A stretch of 64,000 nucleotides of DNA from contig JAFDYF010000106.1 in the NCBI GenBank assembly GCA_018267575.1, positions 1-64,000 of the forward strand. Direction: 5' to 3'. The notes under the pieces are model-generated. The model saw nothing but the letters and a program-made list of their open reading frames with translations. It did not search any database and was not told the origin of the DNA. The translations under genes were made by a program, and so were the position numbers. This document shows positions 43,286 through 52,129 of the stretch, in pieces (position 1 is the stretch's first letter; every line of letters starts with the position of its first letter). Origin of the DNA: Bacteroidota bacterium (GTDB lineage Bacteria; Bacteroidota; Bacteroidia; Chitinophagales; Chitinophagaceae).

Positions 43286-44959
43286 CTATTTCCTTCTCAA
43301 ATTTGGGTGAGGGGCAGGAACCGTGTTCGGGCCTTCTTCGCCAGTACCATCTTTCAGATCGATGGTATTCTCATCCCCACCTGTTTGACCATAGCGGAAG
43401 ATAAACCTATCAGCACTAACACCTTCTTTCTCTACCAAATATTTGATCACTTCGTTAACCCTATCCCAACTTAATTGTTGAGCTGCTTTGCTAGATTCGC
43501 CATAACCGATTACTGCTACTTTGCAGTTCGGGTTATTACGCATTTTTTGGGCAATGCTGGCCATCAATGCTTTGCTGTCTTTGCTCAGGGTTACTGACCT
43601 GCCTTTGAAAGTAATGCTTGGCAAATCGCCGATAGAACATTTTCTACCAAAATTACCATTATCCATCATTGCTTTAAGGTCTTTGCAGCATTGGGGATCT
43701 GGGCATTTACCTACACCGTCAGCATCCACTGGTTGGCACTGGGTTGGGGTAATCAGTTCTTTATCCTTGCAATCTGGAACACCATCACCATCGGTATCGC
43801 GGCTTACACCATGGGTATCCACTGGGCAACCTTTGGGAGTGTTTGGTTCCAGATCAAATTGGTCTGTAACACCATCGCCATCTGCATCATCCAATACTGG
43901 TTTTGGCAGTTTCATATGGCGTGGGGCATTGATCTCGCTGTAAGCATAATCCAATGGGTTGAGCCACCACAAAGGTTCAACAGATTTTTTACCAATATTG
44001 TAGTTGATACCTACGCTTGCAAAACTATAAGAATCAAAATCCCTTGTTTGAGCAGGGCTGGTAGAAGTAGCAGGGTTGTAATTTTCCTGCCATTGTTGCC
44101 CATCAAGCAAATCGGTCTTTATGAAGGTATGCTTATATTCAACTGCAATATTGAATTTATTATTTAATTTAAATTCCACGCCAGCACCCACTACCATTAC
44201 TGGATATACAGGCCAGCCTCCTAATTTAGGATGACCATTATCTTCTTGTGCTTGGGTATCAAACTTGCCATCCATAATTGATTTCAAAGCACTTTTAATA
44301 GCTTTCCTGTTTGAATAATCAAACTGCCCTGAAGTACCTGCATATTGAGCGTACAGTTGGTCAAACTTGGCGGCATAATTGCCACTGGCGTCATGTGTAT
44401 TAATGAAAGTATTGTACCTAGCTAAGCCAATACCACCAAAGCCATAGGCGTTAAAACCGGTTTTGGCCCTATGAAAACGAACATTATTTAAAGTAATAAC
44501 TCCTTGCAACGAAAGCTCGTTTACAGTTGTACGGTAATTATAAAAAACATGGTCTTTAGTAGGGTCATATCCCTGGCCAGTCCATGCTGTGTTATTTACA
44601 AAACCTGAAGAAGGCTGAAAATTCAACCCTTTCATGCGCAGCCAATCGAATTCACCACGGATAGAGAAGACATAACCCATCGCTTTTCTAACATGTAGGC
44701 CGAAACCACCTGTTGGTCCCCAATACCTAACATCTGTTTCTCCAAATGGAAGCCCGCCTTTAACACCAATTTCCCATTCATTGCGAGGCTTTGCTGGGAA
44801 AGGATAAGCGTTATTTAAAAATTCATTGTGCTGGGGCACTCTTTTAGCAGGTATAAGGGAGGAATCCCGCAAGTCGTAGCTCGCACCAATCTGTGCAAAA
44901 GAGCTTCCAACCAGTAGGCATAGGATAAAACTAAATAGTAAGTACTTTTTGCTTGCCAT
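43286..44959 (-). CDS. OmpA-family outer membrane protein with TSP3 repeats
   Basis: The 557-residue protein has a signal peptide (MASKKYLLFSFILCLLVGSSFA) and an N-terminal beta-barrel of about 330 residues. Calcium-binding thrombospondin type-3 repeats follow (DADGDGVTDQFDLEPNT, DTDGDGVPDCKD, DADGVGKCPDP). The C-terminal OmpA peptidoglycan-binding domain (about residues 445-535) contains ITFKGRSVTLSKDSKALM and DRVNEVIKYLVEKEGVSADRF. It should anchor the outer membrane to the wall. A TAnnTTTG box lies upstream (45009-45016, minus strand). Confidence 0.93.
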   Translation of the reverse strand: MASKKYLLFSFILCLLVGSSFAQIGASYDLRDSSLIPAKRVPQHNEFLNNAYPFPAKPRNEWEIGVKGGLPFGETDVRYWGPTGGFGLHVRKAMGYVFSIRGEFDWLRMKGLNFQPSSGFVNNTAWTGQGYDPTKDHVFYNYRTTVNELSLQGVITLNNVRFHRAKTGFNAYGFGGIGLARYNTFINTHDASGNYAAKFDQLYAQYAGTSGQFDYSNRKAIKSALKSIMDGKFDTQAQEDNGHPKLGGWPVYPVMVVGAGVEFKLNNKFNIAVEYKHTFIKTDLLDGQQWQENYNPATSTSPAQTRDFDSYSFASVGINYNIGKKSVEPLWWLNPLDYAYSEINAPRHMKLPKPVLDDADGDGVTDQFDLEPNTPKGCPVDTHGVSRDTDGDGVPDCKDKELITPTQCQPVDADGVGKCPDPQCCKDLKAMMDNGNFGRKCSIGDLPSITFKGRSVTLSKDSKALMASIAQKMRNNPNCKVAVIGYGESSKAAQQLSWDRVNEVIKYLVEKEGVSADRFIFRYGQTGGDENTIDLKDGTGEEGPNTVPAPHPNLRRK

Positions 44960-45008
44960 AACTGAAGTTTATGTTAGTGAATGGTTTGACCGTCCTTTGA
45001 ATAATGTG

Positions 45009-45016
45009 CAAAAATA
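45009..45016 (-). promoter_or_regulatory. Candidate -7 box of the OmpA-family gene
   Basis: Read on the minus strand, the sequence is TATTTTTG, a full match to TAnnTTTG. It lies 50 bp before the start codon. No clear TTTG was found 19 bp further upstream, where the sequence is a T-rich run. Confidence 0.45.
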
Positions 45017-45162
45017 GAAATTGAAGCTCAAAAAAAAAATTTATTTGATTCCACAATCTAAACTTTAATGTGGATTAATAGCAAAATAGACAAGAGAAAT
45101 TTAAAATTAGATGCACGCATTGTAGATATTTTCAAAGTAGTAATTTGGCACTTTCTATTTTA

Positions 45163-46125
45163 ATGAAACTATCACAGTCAATATTACGGGAGGAGCTTGC
45201 TATTTTCGAAAAGGAATTCAAGGAAGCGGTTAAAAGCCAGGTGCCCCTACTGGACAGAATTATGCGGTTTATTGTAAACCGCAAAGGGAAACAGCTTCGT
45301 CCTATGTTCGTGCTGCTTTCAGCCAAGTTATGCGGCCCCATCAATGACTCCACCTACCGGGCGGCTTCATTGGTAGAACTGCTGCATACCGCTTCACTGG
45401 TGCATGACGACGTGGTGGACGAATCCATGGAGAGAAGAGGCTTTTTCTCCACTTATGCCCTATGGAAAAGTAAGATATCCGTACTCGTTGGTGACTATCT
45501 CCTTGCCAAGGGCATGCTACTGTCATTAGACAATAATGATTTTAGGATATTACAGATCCTTTCCAATGCAGTAAGGCAAATGAGCGAGGGAGAACTGTCC
45601 CAAATGGAAAAATCGAGGTCACTCAATTTTAGTGAGGAAGTTTACTTTGAGATCATCCGTTATAAAACTGCCTCACTGTTGGCTTCTGCCTGTTCTGCTG
45701 GCGCATTTTCCTCTAGCAAAGATGAGGCAATGACCGAAAAGCTTCGCCAGTTTGGCGAAAAGACAGGTATCGCTTTCCAAATAAAAGACGATTTGTTCGA
45801 CTATGGCAGCGAAGCCGTGGGCAAACCCACAGGCAACGACATCAAAGAAAAAAAACTCACGCTCCCGCTTATTTATACATTGAGCAAGGTAGATAAACAG
45901 TTAAGAAAAGAGCTGATCTATATTATAAAAAACCAGAACAAGGATCCTGAAAAAGTGCAATACGTGATAAAGAAAGTAATTGAGGCAGGCGGAATCGATT
46001 ATGCCACCAACAAAATGAATGAGTACAAACAACAGGCGCTCGACATTTTACAAGGCTTTGAAGATTCCGATGCACGGAAAGGCCTGGAGGAATTGGTTAA
46101 CTTTACCACCGGCCGCAAGTATTAA
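45163..46125 (+). CDS. Polyprenyl diphosphate synthase
   Basis: The 320-residue protein is a trans-prenyltransferase. The first aspartate-rich motif is LVHDDVVDESMERRG (DDxxD with the expected arginines after it), and the second is IKDDLFDYGSEAVGKPTGNDIKEKKLTLPLIY. It elongates allylic diphosphates with isopentenyl diphosphate, most likely for menaquinone side chains. The start at 45163 (MKLSQSIL) is preferred over a TTG at 45145. It precedes recJ by 25 bp, so the two are co-transcribed. Confidence 0.93.
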   Translation: MKLSQSILREELAIFEKEFKEAVKSQVPLLDRIMRFIVNRKGKQLRPMFVLLSAKLCGPINDSTYRAASLVELLHTASLVHDDVVDESMERRGFFSTYALWKSKISVLVGDYLLAKGMLLSLDNNDFRILQILSNAVRQMSEGELSQMEKSRSLNFSEEVYFEIIRYKTASLLASACSAGAFSSSKDEAMTEKLRQFGEKTGIAFQIKDDLFDYGSEAVGKPTGNDIKEKKLTLPLIYTLSKVDKQLRKELIYIIKNQNKDPEKVQYVIKKVIEAGGIDYATNKMNEYKQQALDILQGFEDSDARKGLEELVNFTTGRKY

Positions 46126-46150
46126 AACGGGAAAACCCGGCCTTCATCCC

Positions 46151-47857
46151 ATGCAAAAAAGATGGAACATCCCTAACACCGCTCCGCAAAAGATAGCGGA
46201 ACTCCAAGCTGCACTGAAAATACATCCAGCTATCTGTCAAATTTTGGTTCAGCGGGGAATTGAAACATTTAATCAGGCAAAAGATTTTTTCAGGCCACAA
46301 CTTGGTCAGTTGCACGACCCATGGCTTATGAAAGACATGGACAAGGCAGTGGATAGAATAATGCTTGCTTTCGAGAAAAAAGAAAAAATCATGGTATTTG
46401 GGGATTATGATGTGGATGGAACCACATCAGTTGCCTGCATGTTCCAATTTCTGAAAAAAATATACTCCACCGAGCTGATCGACTTTTATATCCCTCATCG
46501 CTACCGCGAAGGTTATGGTGTTTCGAAAATGGGAATTGACTTTGCCAAAGAAAACGAGTTTACCCTCATTATTTCCTTGGACTGTGGAATAAAGTCTGCA
46601 GATTTAATCAGCTATGCCAAAGATTTGGGGATTGATTTTATTGTGTGCGACCACCACTTGCCCGATGAACTTTTGCCCCCAGCAATGGCCATTTTAAATC
46701 CCAAACAAAAAAATTGCAGTTATCCATACAAGGAATTATGCGGTTGTGGTGTAGGGTTCAAATTAATAACAGCCCTTTCTCAACGTTTGGGGCTATCCGA
46801 AAAGGAGCCATTTGAATGGCTGGATCTTGTTGCAACCGCGATTGCTGCAGACATTGTACCGATGACTGGGGAGAACCGGGTTTTGGCTTTTCATGGAATG
46901 AAAAAAGTAAACGAAAACCCAAACCATGGAATAAAAGCGCTTATCCATCTGAGTGGTTTGAAAAAAGACTTGCACATTACCAATCTCGTGTTCATGATTG
47001 CCCCTCGGGTGAATGCGGCAGGCCGTATGGATGATGCCCGTAAAGCGGTGCAAATGTTTATTGCCGAAAACTATGAGGAAGCATTGAGCTATGCGGAAAT
47101 GCTCCATTCCGATAACACGGACAGAAAAGAAGCCGATACCAATATTACGGAAGAAGCATTAGCTGTTATAGAAAGCAATCCGGTACTTATGAATAGAAAA
47201 ACAACCGTGGTTTTCCAACCGCATTGGCATAAGGGGGTGGTTGGTATTGTGGCGTCTAGGTTAATCGAAAAATATTATCGTCCAACGGTGGTGCTTACAC
47301 GAAGCGGGGAAGTGCTGGCTGGTAGTGCCAGAAGTGTGCCGGGATTTAATCTCTACGAAGCCATCCATGCTTGCCGAGAAAATTTATTGGGCTATGGCGG
47401 TCATTTTGCTGCCGCGGGAATGACCCTTTTGCCCGAACAATTTGAGGCCTTCAGTAGAAATTTTGAGGAAGTGGTTTCGTCTATGATTGATCCTCAATTA
47501 TTGATCCCTGAAATCATTATCGATGCAGAAATCAAATTCAAGGACATCACCCCCAGCTTTTATAATATCCTTTGCCAAATGGAACCCTTTGGACCAGAAA
47601 ACATGCGCCCCGTGTTCATCGCCAAAAATGTATTGGATACGGGTTATTCCAAAATCGCTAAGGAACTCCATCTCCGATTTTCTTTGAAACAGGATAATAC
47701 TGTTATCACGGGTATTGGTTTCAATATGGCAGATAAATACCCCTTGCTCCAATCGAAAAAACCGCTCGATATTGTTTTTACCATTGATGAAAACGAATGG
47801 AACGGGCAGAAAAATTTGCAGTTGAAAATGATGGATGTGAGACTAAGCGAATTGTAA
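46151..47857 (+). CDS. recJ: Single-stranded-DNA-specific exonuclease RecJ
   Basis: The 568-residue protein has the DHH phosphoesterase motifs: VFGDYDVDGTTSVA, SLDCGIKS, VCDHHLPDE, and later RVNAAGRMDDARKA. The DHHA1 block GGHFAAAGMT is also present. RecJ degrades single-stranded DNA 5' to 3' in recombination and mismatch repair. The start at 46151 follows the polyprenyl synthase stop by 25 bp; an in-frame ATG inside that gene (46019) is unlikely. It is convergent with the Uma2 gene, with only 12 bp between the stops. Confidence 0.95.
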   Translation: MQKRWNIPNTAPQKIAELQAALKIHPAICQILVQRGIETFNQAKDFFRPQLGQLHDPWLMKDMDKAVDRIMLAFEKKEKIMVFGDYDVDGTTSVACMFQFLKKIYSTELIDFYIPHRYREGYGVSKMGIDFAKENEFTLIISLDCGIKSADLISYAKDLGIDFIVCDHHLPDELLPPAMAILNPKQKNCSYPYKELCGCGVGFKLITALSQRLGLSEKEPFEWLDLVATAIAADIVPMTGENRVLAFHGMKKVNENPNHGIKALIHLSGLKKDLHITNLVFMIAPRVNAAGRMDDARKAVQMFIAENYEEALSYAEMLHSDNTDRKEADTNITEEALAVIESNPVLMNRKTTVVFQPHWHKGVVGIVASRLIEKYYRPTVVLTRSGEVLAGSARSVPGFNLYEAIHACRENLLGYGGHFAAAGMTLLPEQFEAFSRNFEEVVSSMIDPQLLIPEIIIDAEIKFKDITPSFYNILCQMEPFGPENMRPVFIAKNVLDTGYSKIAKELHLRFSLKQDNTVITGIGFNMADKYPLLQSKKPLDIVFTIDENEWNGQKNLQLKMMDVRLSEL

Positions 47858-47869
47858 ATTCGGGAAGAA

Positions 47870-48409
47870 CTAAAACGAAAAAGTCTTTTTCAATAAGTTC
47901 GATTTTATCTCCCCTTTTTTGCTTTCCTGAAACACGAATTTCTTCCCCTGAAGAAAATAGGAAAACACTTCTTTATTGGAAGGGTCGATAATAAAATATT
48001 CCTTCACGCCAAATTCCTCGTACAATTTTTTCTTTGTCTCCAAATCATGCTTGCGATCCTGAGATAAAGCTTCCACAATCAAATCCGGAGCACCTTTTAC
48101 TTTCCCTTTTTGAACAATCCCAAGATTATTGGTGGCAATAAAAAGAATATCGGGCTGAACGGCATTTTTATCCCCCAAATAAACATCCATTGGGGAAAAA
48201 ATACATTTTCCTAAGGCGTTTTTACGTATAAAAACGTTCATGTCTGTATGCAGGTTGCCTAGCAAGTCCTGGTGTTCGAAATTAGGGGCTGGTGACATAT
48301 AAAGTTTATTATTGATTACCTCCGCAAGCGTACCTTCCGGAAGCATCTCAAATACTTCCATGGCTGTCCTTGGAGGGGTTATATATTCCTTTATAGTTGT
48401 TTCTCCCAT
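47870..48409 (-). CDS. Uma2 family (DUF820) putative endonuclease
   Basis: The 179-residue protein matches the Uma2 family with a restriction-endonuclease-like fold. Key segments are EVINNKLYMSPAPNFEHQ, VYLGDKNAVQPDILFI (catalytic aspartate), GAPDLIVEALSQDRKHDL (E-x-S form) and YEEFGVKEYFIIDPSNKEV. The family is common in cyanobacteria and Bacteroidota and its biological role is not settled. It is separated from htpG by a terminator and a hairpin. Confidence 0.88.
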   Translation of the reverse strand: MGETTIKEYITPPRTAMEVFEMLPEGTLAEVINNKLYMSPAPNFEHQDLLGNLHTDMNVFIRKNALGKCIFSPMDVYLGDKNAVQPDILFIATNNLGIVQKGKVKGAPDLIVEALSQDRKHDLETKKKLYEEFGVKEYFIIDPSNKEVFSYFLQGKKFVFQESKKGEIKSNLLKKTFSF

Positions 48410-48433
48410 TCAAGCAAGTTACAAATTTTCCCA

Positions 48434-48474
48434 AAAAAATAAAAGCGCAAAGGTTTTACAACCTTCACGCTTTT
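48434..48474 (-). terminator. Intrinsic terminator of htpG
   Basis: The stem AAAAGCG...AAGGTT pairs with AACCTT...CGCTTTT around a short loop, with a 2-base mismatch in the middle. On the minus strand it is followed by ATTTTTTT. It lies 40 bp beyond the htpG stop. Confidence 0.8.
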
Positions 48475-48486
48475 CGCTTCTTAAGT

Positions 48487-48511
48487 TTTCCAAAGTTTTA
48501 AACTTTGAAAA
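48487..48511. repeat. CAAAGTTT hairpin related to that at 6261
   Basis: The arms CAAAGTTT and AAACTTTG pair around one T, with TTTT and AAAA flanks. The sequence is a degenerate form of the inverted repeat at 6261-6291, again beside the stop codon of a minus-strand gene. Confidence 0.5.
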
Positions 48512-48514
48512 ATT

Positions 48515-50392
48515 TTATGCGGTGATCTTCGTTTTTTTCTCCTCGCCCATCAGCTCCACGCTCCTATTGATGAATTCGGTAAGATTGTTTCCTTTGAGCA
48601 ATCCCTGCGATAACAAAGCCAAGTCTGCAAGATTTTGAATTTGTTTTTCCTGTTTGGCCGTATCCGTTTCAGACAACAACGATTGATAAATGGGATGGTT
48701 GCCATTCACGGTGAGGGTCACCTCATCGGGCATGTTGGCATAAAAGCCTCCCATTTGACCACTAACCGCAGCCATATCTTTCATACGGCGCATAAACTCT
48801 GGGCGGGTTGCTACCACCGGCAAGGCTTCTGGACTAAGTCCCTTCACTTCTACCGTAGCATGCAATCCGGGCATCTCCACTTTAAAAAGGTTTTTCAGTT
48901 TTTCCTGATCGTCCTTGCTCAATACGGTTTCAGTGCCTTCTTGTTTGTCGACCAGGTTATCAGCAATCTCACTGTCCACGCGGGTAAAATGAACATTCTC
49001 CCATTTGGTTTCCATCTGGTTGATAAAACCAGCATCTACCAAAGTCTCCAATTTCACCACGATATATCCCTTCGATTTCGCCTGCTGTATATAACTGTCT
49101 TGCTGAACGGGGTTGCTGGTATAGAGAATAACCAGTTTACCGTCTTTGTTTTTTTGCAAGGCCTTGGTTGCCGATCGATATTCTTCCAGCGTATAAAATT
49201 TACCGCCATCGGCATCTTCCATGATGTGGAACTTGTTCGCTTTTTCCAAAAACTTATCATCGGTCATCATGCCATATTTCACGAACAAGCCAAGACTTTC
49301 CCATTTTTCCTCAAACTCTTTCCGCTCTTTTGTAAAAATCTCTTCCAGTTTGTCGGCCACCTTCTTGGTAATATGGTTGTTTATTTTCCTCACGTTGGGG
49401 TCGCCCTGCAAATAACTACGGCTCACGTTCAGCGGGATATCCGGACTATCAATCACACCGTGCAAGAGCATCAAGAATTCTGGCACAATATCCTTCACTT
49501 CATCCGTTACAAAAACCTGGTTGCTGTATAATTGGATTTTGTCTTTCTGTATTTCGTAGCTCTGTTTTATTTTGGGGAAATACAAAATACCGGTCAGGTT
49601 GAAAGGATAATCCACGTTGAGGTGTATCCAAAATAAGGGCGCTTCGCCAAATGGATAAAGTTCTTTGTAGAATTTTTCATAATCTTCCTTCGTCAACTCG
49701 GAAGGTTTTTTCACCCAAATCGGTTGTGTGTTGTTGATGGGCGTTTCCACTTCTCCTTCTTTTTTCTCTTCGGCCACATCATGAAAATAAATGGGCACCG
49801 GAAGGAATTTGCAGAATTTCTCCAAAATGGATTTGATGCGGTAAGCATCCAAAAACTCTTTGCTGTCCTCGTTGATATGCATCACGATATCCGTTCCACG
49901 TGATTCTTTTTCTGTTTCTTCAATGGTATATTCAGGGCTTCCGTCGCATTCCCATTTCACCGCTTTAGAACCTTCCTTAAAACTTTTGGTGATAATGTCC
50001 ACTCGCTCGCTCACCATGAACGCGGAATAAAAACCAAGCCCGAATTTTCCTATGATATTGTTTTCGTTCTGTCCTTTGTATTTGTTCACAAATTCTTCGG
50101 CACCAGACAAAGCCACTTGGTTGATGTATTTGTCAACCTCCTCAGCGGTCATACCAATTCCCTTGTCGCTCACAGTGATGGTTTTGTTCGCAGCATCCAA
50201 GGTCACGTCTAACCGCAGCTCGCCCAGTTCGCCTTTTGCCTCCCCGATGGAAGAAAGGGTCTTCAGTTTTTGCGTAGCATCAATGGCATTGCTCACCAGC
50301 TCACGGATAAAAATCTCGTGGTCGCTGTAGAGGAATTTCTTGATGATGGGGAAAATGTTTTCCGTCTGTACTCGTATACTTCCTTTTTGCAT
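48515..50392 (-). CDS. htpG: Molecular chaperone HtpG (bacterial Hsp90)
   Basis: The 625-residue chaperone has the N-terminal GHKL ATPase: FIRELVSNAIDATQKL, VSDKGIGMT, GKFGLGFYSAFMV and GTDIVMHI. The middle domain (SRSYLQGDPNVRKIN) and a C-terminal dimerisation domain follow. It helps fold or stabilise client proteins using ATP. The gene stands alone, with its own terminator. The 490 bp upstream are mostly repeat words, so its promoter must lie close to the start. Confidence 0.96.
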   Translation of the reverse strand: MQKGSIRVQTENIFPIIKKFLYSDHEIFIRELVSNAIDATQKLKTLSSIGEAKGELGELRLDVTLDAANKTITVSDKGIGMTAEEVDKYINQVALSGAEEFVNKYKGQNENNIIGKFGLGFYSAFMVSERVDIITKSFKEGSKAVKWECDGSPEYTIEETEKESRGTDIVMHINEDSKEFLDAYRIKSILEKFCKFLPVPIYFHDVAEEKKEGEVETPINNTQPIWVKKPSELTKEDYEKFYKELYPFGEAPLFWIHLNVDYPFNLTGILYFPKIKQSYEIQKDKIQLYSNQVFVTDEVKDIVPEFLMLLHGVIDSPDIPLNVSRSYLQGDPNVRKINNHITKKVADKLEEIFTKERKEFEEKWESLGLFVKYGMMTDDKFLEKANKFHIMEDADGGKFYTLEEYRSATKALQKNKDGKLVILYTSNPVQQDSYIQQAKSKGYIVVKLETLVDAGFINQMETKWENVHFTRVDSEIADNLVDKQEGTETVLSKDDQEKLKNLFKVEMPGLHATVEVKGLSPEALPVVATRPEFMRRMKDMAAVSGQMGGFYANMPDEVTLTVNGNHPIYQSLLSETDTAKQEKQIQNLADLALLSQGLLKGNNLTEFINRSVELMGEEKKTKITA

Positions 50393-50423
50393 AAAATGGA
50401 TTGTTTAGTCAGGTTTTGTAATT

Positions 50424-50772
50424 CTATTCAGCATCGTTGCGTCGCACACTTGTGCTGTAGGTTCTCTGCTGAGCTTTTTTGGCCAAGCCAGCAGCCCCCA
50501 ATCAACAAACAAGATGCCATTCGCAAAAGGCTGACAAAGAGGCGGGAAGTGGGAGTCGGGAGTCCGAAAGTCGGAAAGTCTGGGGGACAGGAAGTCTGGA
50601 GTCGAGAGTTCGGAGTCAAGAAATACTCGCAAGAGGTTGAACGCTAAAGGCTTAAAGCTAGACGCTAAACGCTTGACGTTGAACGCAGTTACCCAATCAA
50701 CATAACAACCTCTCAACTAATCAACTTATCAACCTTACACCCTAATTCCCAATTCCAAATTCCAAATTCCTA
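50424..50772. repeat. Intergenic block of recurring sequence words
   Basis: Between divergent htpG and rpsF, the block has one copy of the 70-bp unit (50424-50475, core GCATCGTTGCGTCGCA at 50431-50446). Next come GGAGTCGGGAGTCCG-type repeats (about 50550-50620) and a GCTAAAGGCTTAAAGC/GCTAAACGCTTGACG run (about 50642-50683). TCAACTTATCAACC and CCCAATTCCAAATTCC runs (50715-50772) close the block. Every word type but the GGAGTC one also occurs in the other blocks. No gene was seen. Confidence 0.7.
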
Positions 50773-50817
50773 CTACCCTACACCCTTCACCCCCACCCTC
50801 TACCTTCTCAAAAAGAC

Positions 50818-50848
50818 TTTGCCCTTTCCCCCAAAAGCCCTACTTTTG
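50818..50848 (+). promoter_or_regulatory. Promoter of the rpsF-rpsR-rplI operon
   Basis: TTTG at 50818-50821, exactly 19 bp, then TACTTTTG at 50841-50848 match the Bacteroidota vegetative promoter consensus in full. The start codon of rpsF is 38 bp downstream. Confidence 0.85.
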
Positions 50849-50886
50849 CAGCCCAATAAAAATTTTTTTTCATCAAAATCAGGGAA

Positions 50887-51240
50887 ATGAACAATTATGA
50901 ATTGATGGTGATTTTTACCCCTGTGCTGTCTGAGGAAGACTTCAAAGCTTCCCAGAAAAAATACATGACCTTCGTAAAGGATAACGGAGGCACTGTAGTG
51001 CACGACAAACCATGGGGACTGAAATCACTGGCGTACCCGATCCAGAAGAAAACCACAGGCTTGTACTGGGTTCTGGAATACAGTGCGCCATCCGACTTCA
51101 ATGAGAAACTGAACATTCAGATTCTCCGCGACGAAAATATCCTTCGTTTCATGGCTACCAAACTCGATAAATACGCCGTCGAGTACAATGCAAGAAAGAG
51201 AAGTGGCGTACCTACCGGAACCGAAAAATTGGAGGCATAA
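50887..51240 (+). CDS. rpsF: 30S ribosomal protein S6
   Basis: The 117-residue protein starts MNNYELMVIFTPVLSEEDF, with the typical S6 core (VVHDKPWGLKSLAYPIQKKTTGLYWVLEY) and the LRFMATKLDKYA end. S6 binds 16S rRNA with S18, whose gene follows after 3 bp. It is first in the operon and directly behind a consensus promoter. Confidence 0.96.
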   Translation: MNNYELMVIFTPVLSEEDFKASQKKYMTFVKDNGGTVVHDKPWGLKSLAYPIQKKTTGLYWVLEYSAPSDFNEKLNIQILRDENILRFMATKLDKYAVEYNARKRSGVPTGTEKLEA

Positions 51241-51243
51241 ACC

Positions 51244-51510
51244 ATGGCAAAAGCAAATGAGATCAAATACCTCACGGCCATCAAGCCTGAGAAAAGAGCC
51301 AAGAAATTCTGCCGCTTCAAAAAATACAAGATCCATTATATCGATTATAAGGATGCTGAGTTTTTGAAGAAATTTTTGAACGAGCAGGGCAAACTTTTGC
51401 CCCGTCGCCTTACCGGCAACTCGCTCAAATACCAACGCAAAGTTTCCGATGCGGTAAAAAAAGCCCGTCAAATGGCTTTGTTACCTTATGTAACGGATTT
51501 ATTAAAGTAG
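51244..51510 (+). CDS. rpsR: 30S ribosomal protein S18
   Basis: The 88-residue protein contains the S18 hallmark DYKDAEFLKKFLNEQGKLLPRRLTG, followed by KYQRKVSDAVKKARQMALLPYV. It pairs with S6 on the small subunit. A basic N-terminal part (TAIKPEKRAKKFCRFKK) precedes the core. It lies 3 bp after rpsF and 85 bp before rplI. Confidence 0.97.
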   Translation: MAKANEIKYLTAIKPEKRAKKFCRFKKYKIHYIDYKDAEFLKKFLNEQGKLLPRRLTGNSLKYQRKVSDAVKKARQMALLPYVTDLLK

Positions 51511-51595
51511 TAAACCCTCACCCTAACCCAGCCTGAAGGCAGGAGACAGTCGCACCAAAATGTGATTGGGATTAAAGGTGAACAAAACAAATATC

Positions 51596-52042
51596 ATGGA
51601 GATCATTTTGATACAGGACGTGGACAACCTTGGCGCCGCTCACGAAAAAGTGAAGGTGAAAAACGGTTATGCCCGCAACTTCCTCATCCCCCGCAAACTG
51701 GCGGTGGAAGCCAATCCTTCCAACTTAAAGCAATTGGAAGAAAGGATGAAGCAGATGGCGAAAAAAGAAGCCAAATTATTGGCTGAAGTAAACAAGGTAA
51801 TTGATGTACTGAAACAAGGCCCATTGAAAATCGGAGCCAAAGCTGGTACCAGTGGTAAGATTTTCGGTAGCGTTACTTCCGTACAGATTGCCCGTGCAAT
51901 ACGTGACCAAAAAGGTTATGAGATTGACCGCCGTCGCATCCACATCATCGAGGAAGTAAAAGAACTTGGCACTTATAAAGCAAAAGTAGATTTCGGTCAC
52001 GGAAACGAAACCGAAGTTGAATTTGAAGTGGTTGCTGAGTAA
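51596..52042 (+). CDS. rplI: 50S ribosomal protein L9
   Basis: The 148-residue protein begins MEIILIQDVDNLGAAHEKV, with the L9 signature GYARNFLIPRKLAVEA, a long connecting helix, and the C-terminal domain (SGKIFGSVTSVQIARAI to VDFGHGNETEVEFEV). The start at 51596 is the family-typical one; an ATG at 51566 would add ten residues. It is the last gene of the S6 operon, followed by a strong terminator. Confidence 0.96.
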   Translation: MEIILIQDVDNLGAAHEKVKVKNGYARNFLIPRKLAVEANPSNLKQLEERMKQMAKKEAKLLAEVNKVIDVLKQGPLKIGAKAGTSGKIFGSVTSVQIARAIRDQKGYEIDRRRIHIIEEVKELGTYKAKVDFGHGNETEVEFEVVAE

Positions 52043-52063
52043 TCAATCTTTCAAAAAAATTCC

Positions 52064-52091
52064 AAGCCGCACAAAATTGTGCGGCTTTTTT
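52064..52091 (+). terminator. Intrinsic terminator of the S6 operon
   Basis: AAGCCGCACAA and TTGTGCGGCTT pair perfectly, followed by TTTT. The stem begins 21 bp after the rplI stop. Confidence 0.92.
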
Positions 52092-52129
52092 ATACCAAAA
52101 AATTAGGTGGGATATTTCTATAAATCAAA

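Noticed and set aside
48635..49531. 298-codon plus-strand frame
   Set aside because: It lies entirely antisense to htpG and has no domain; a shadow frame.
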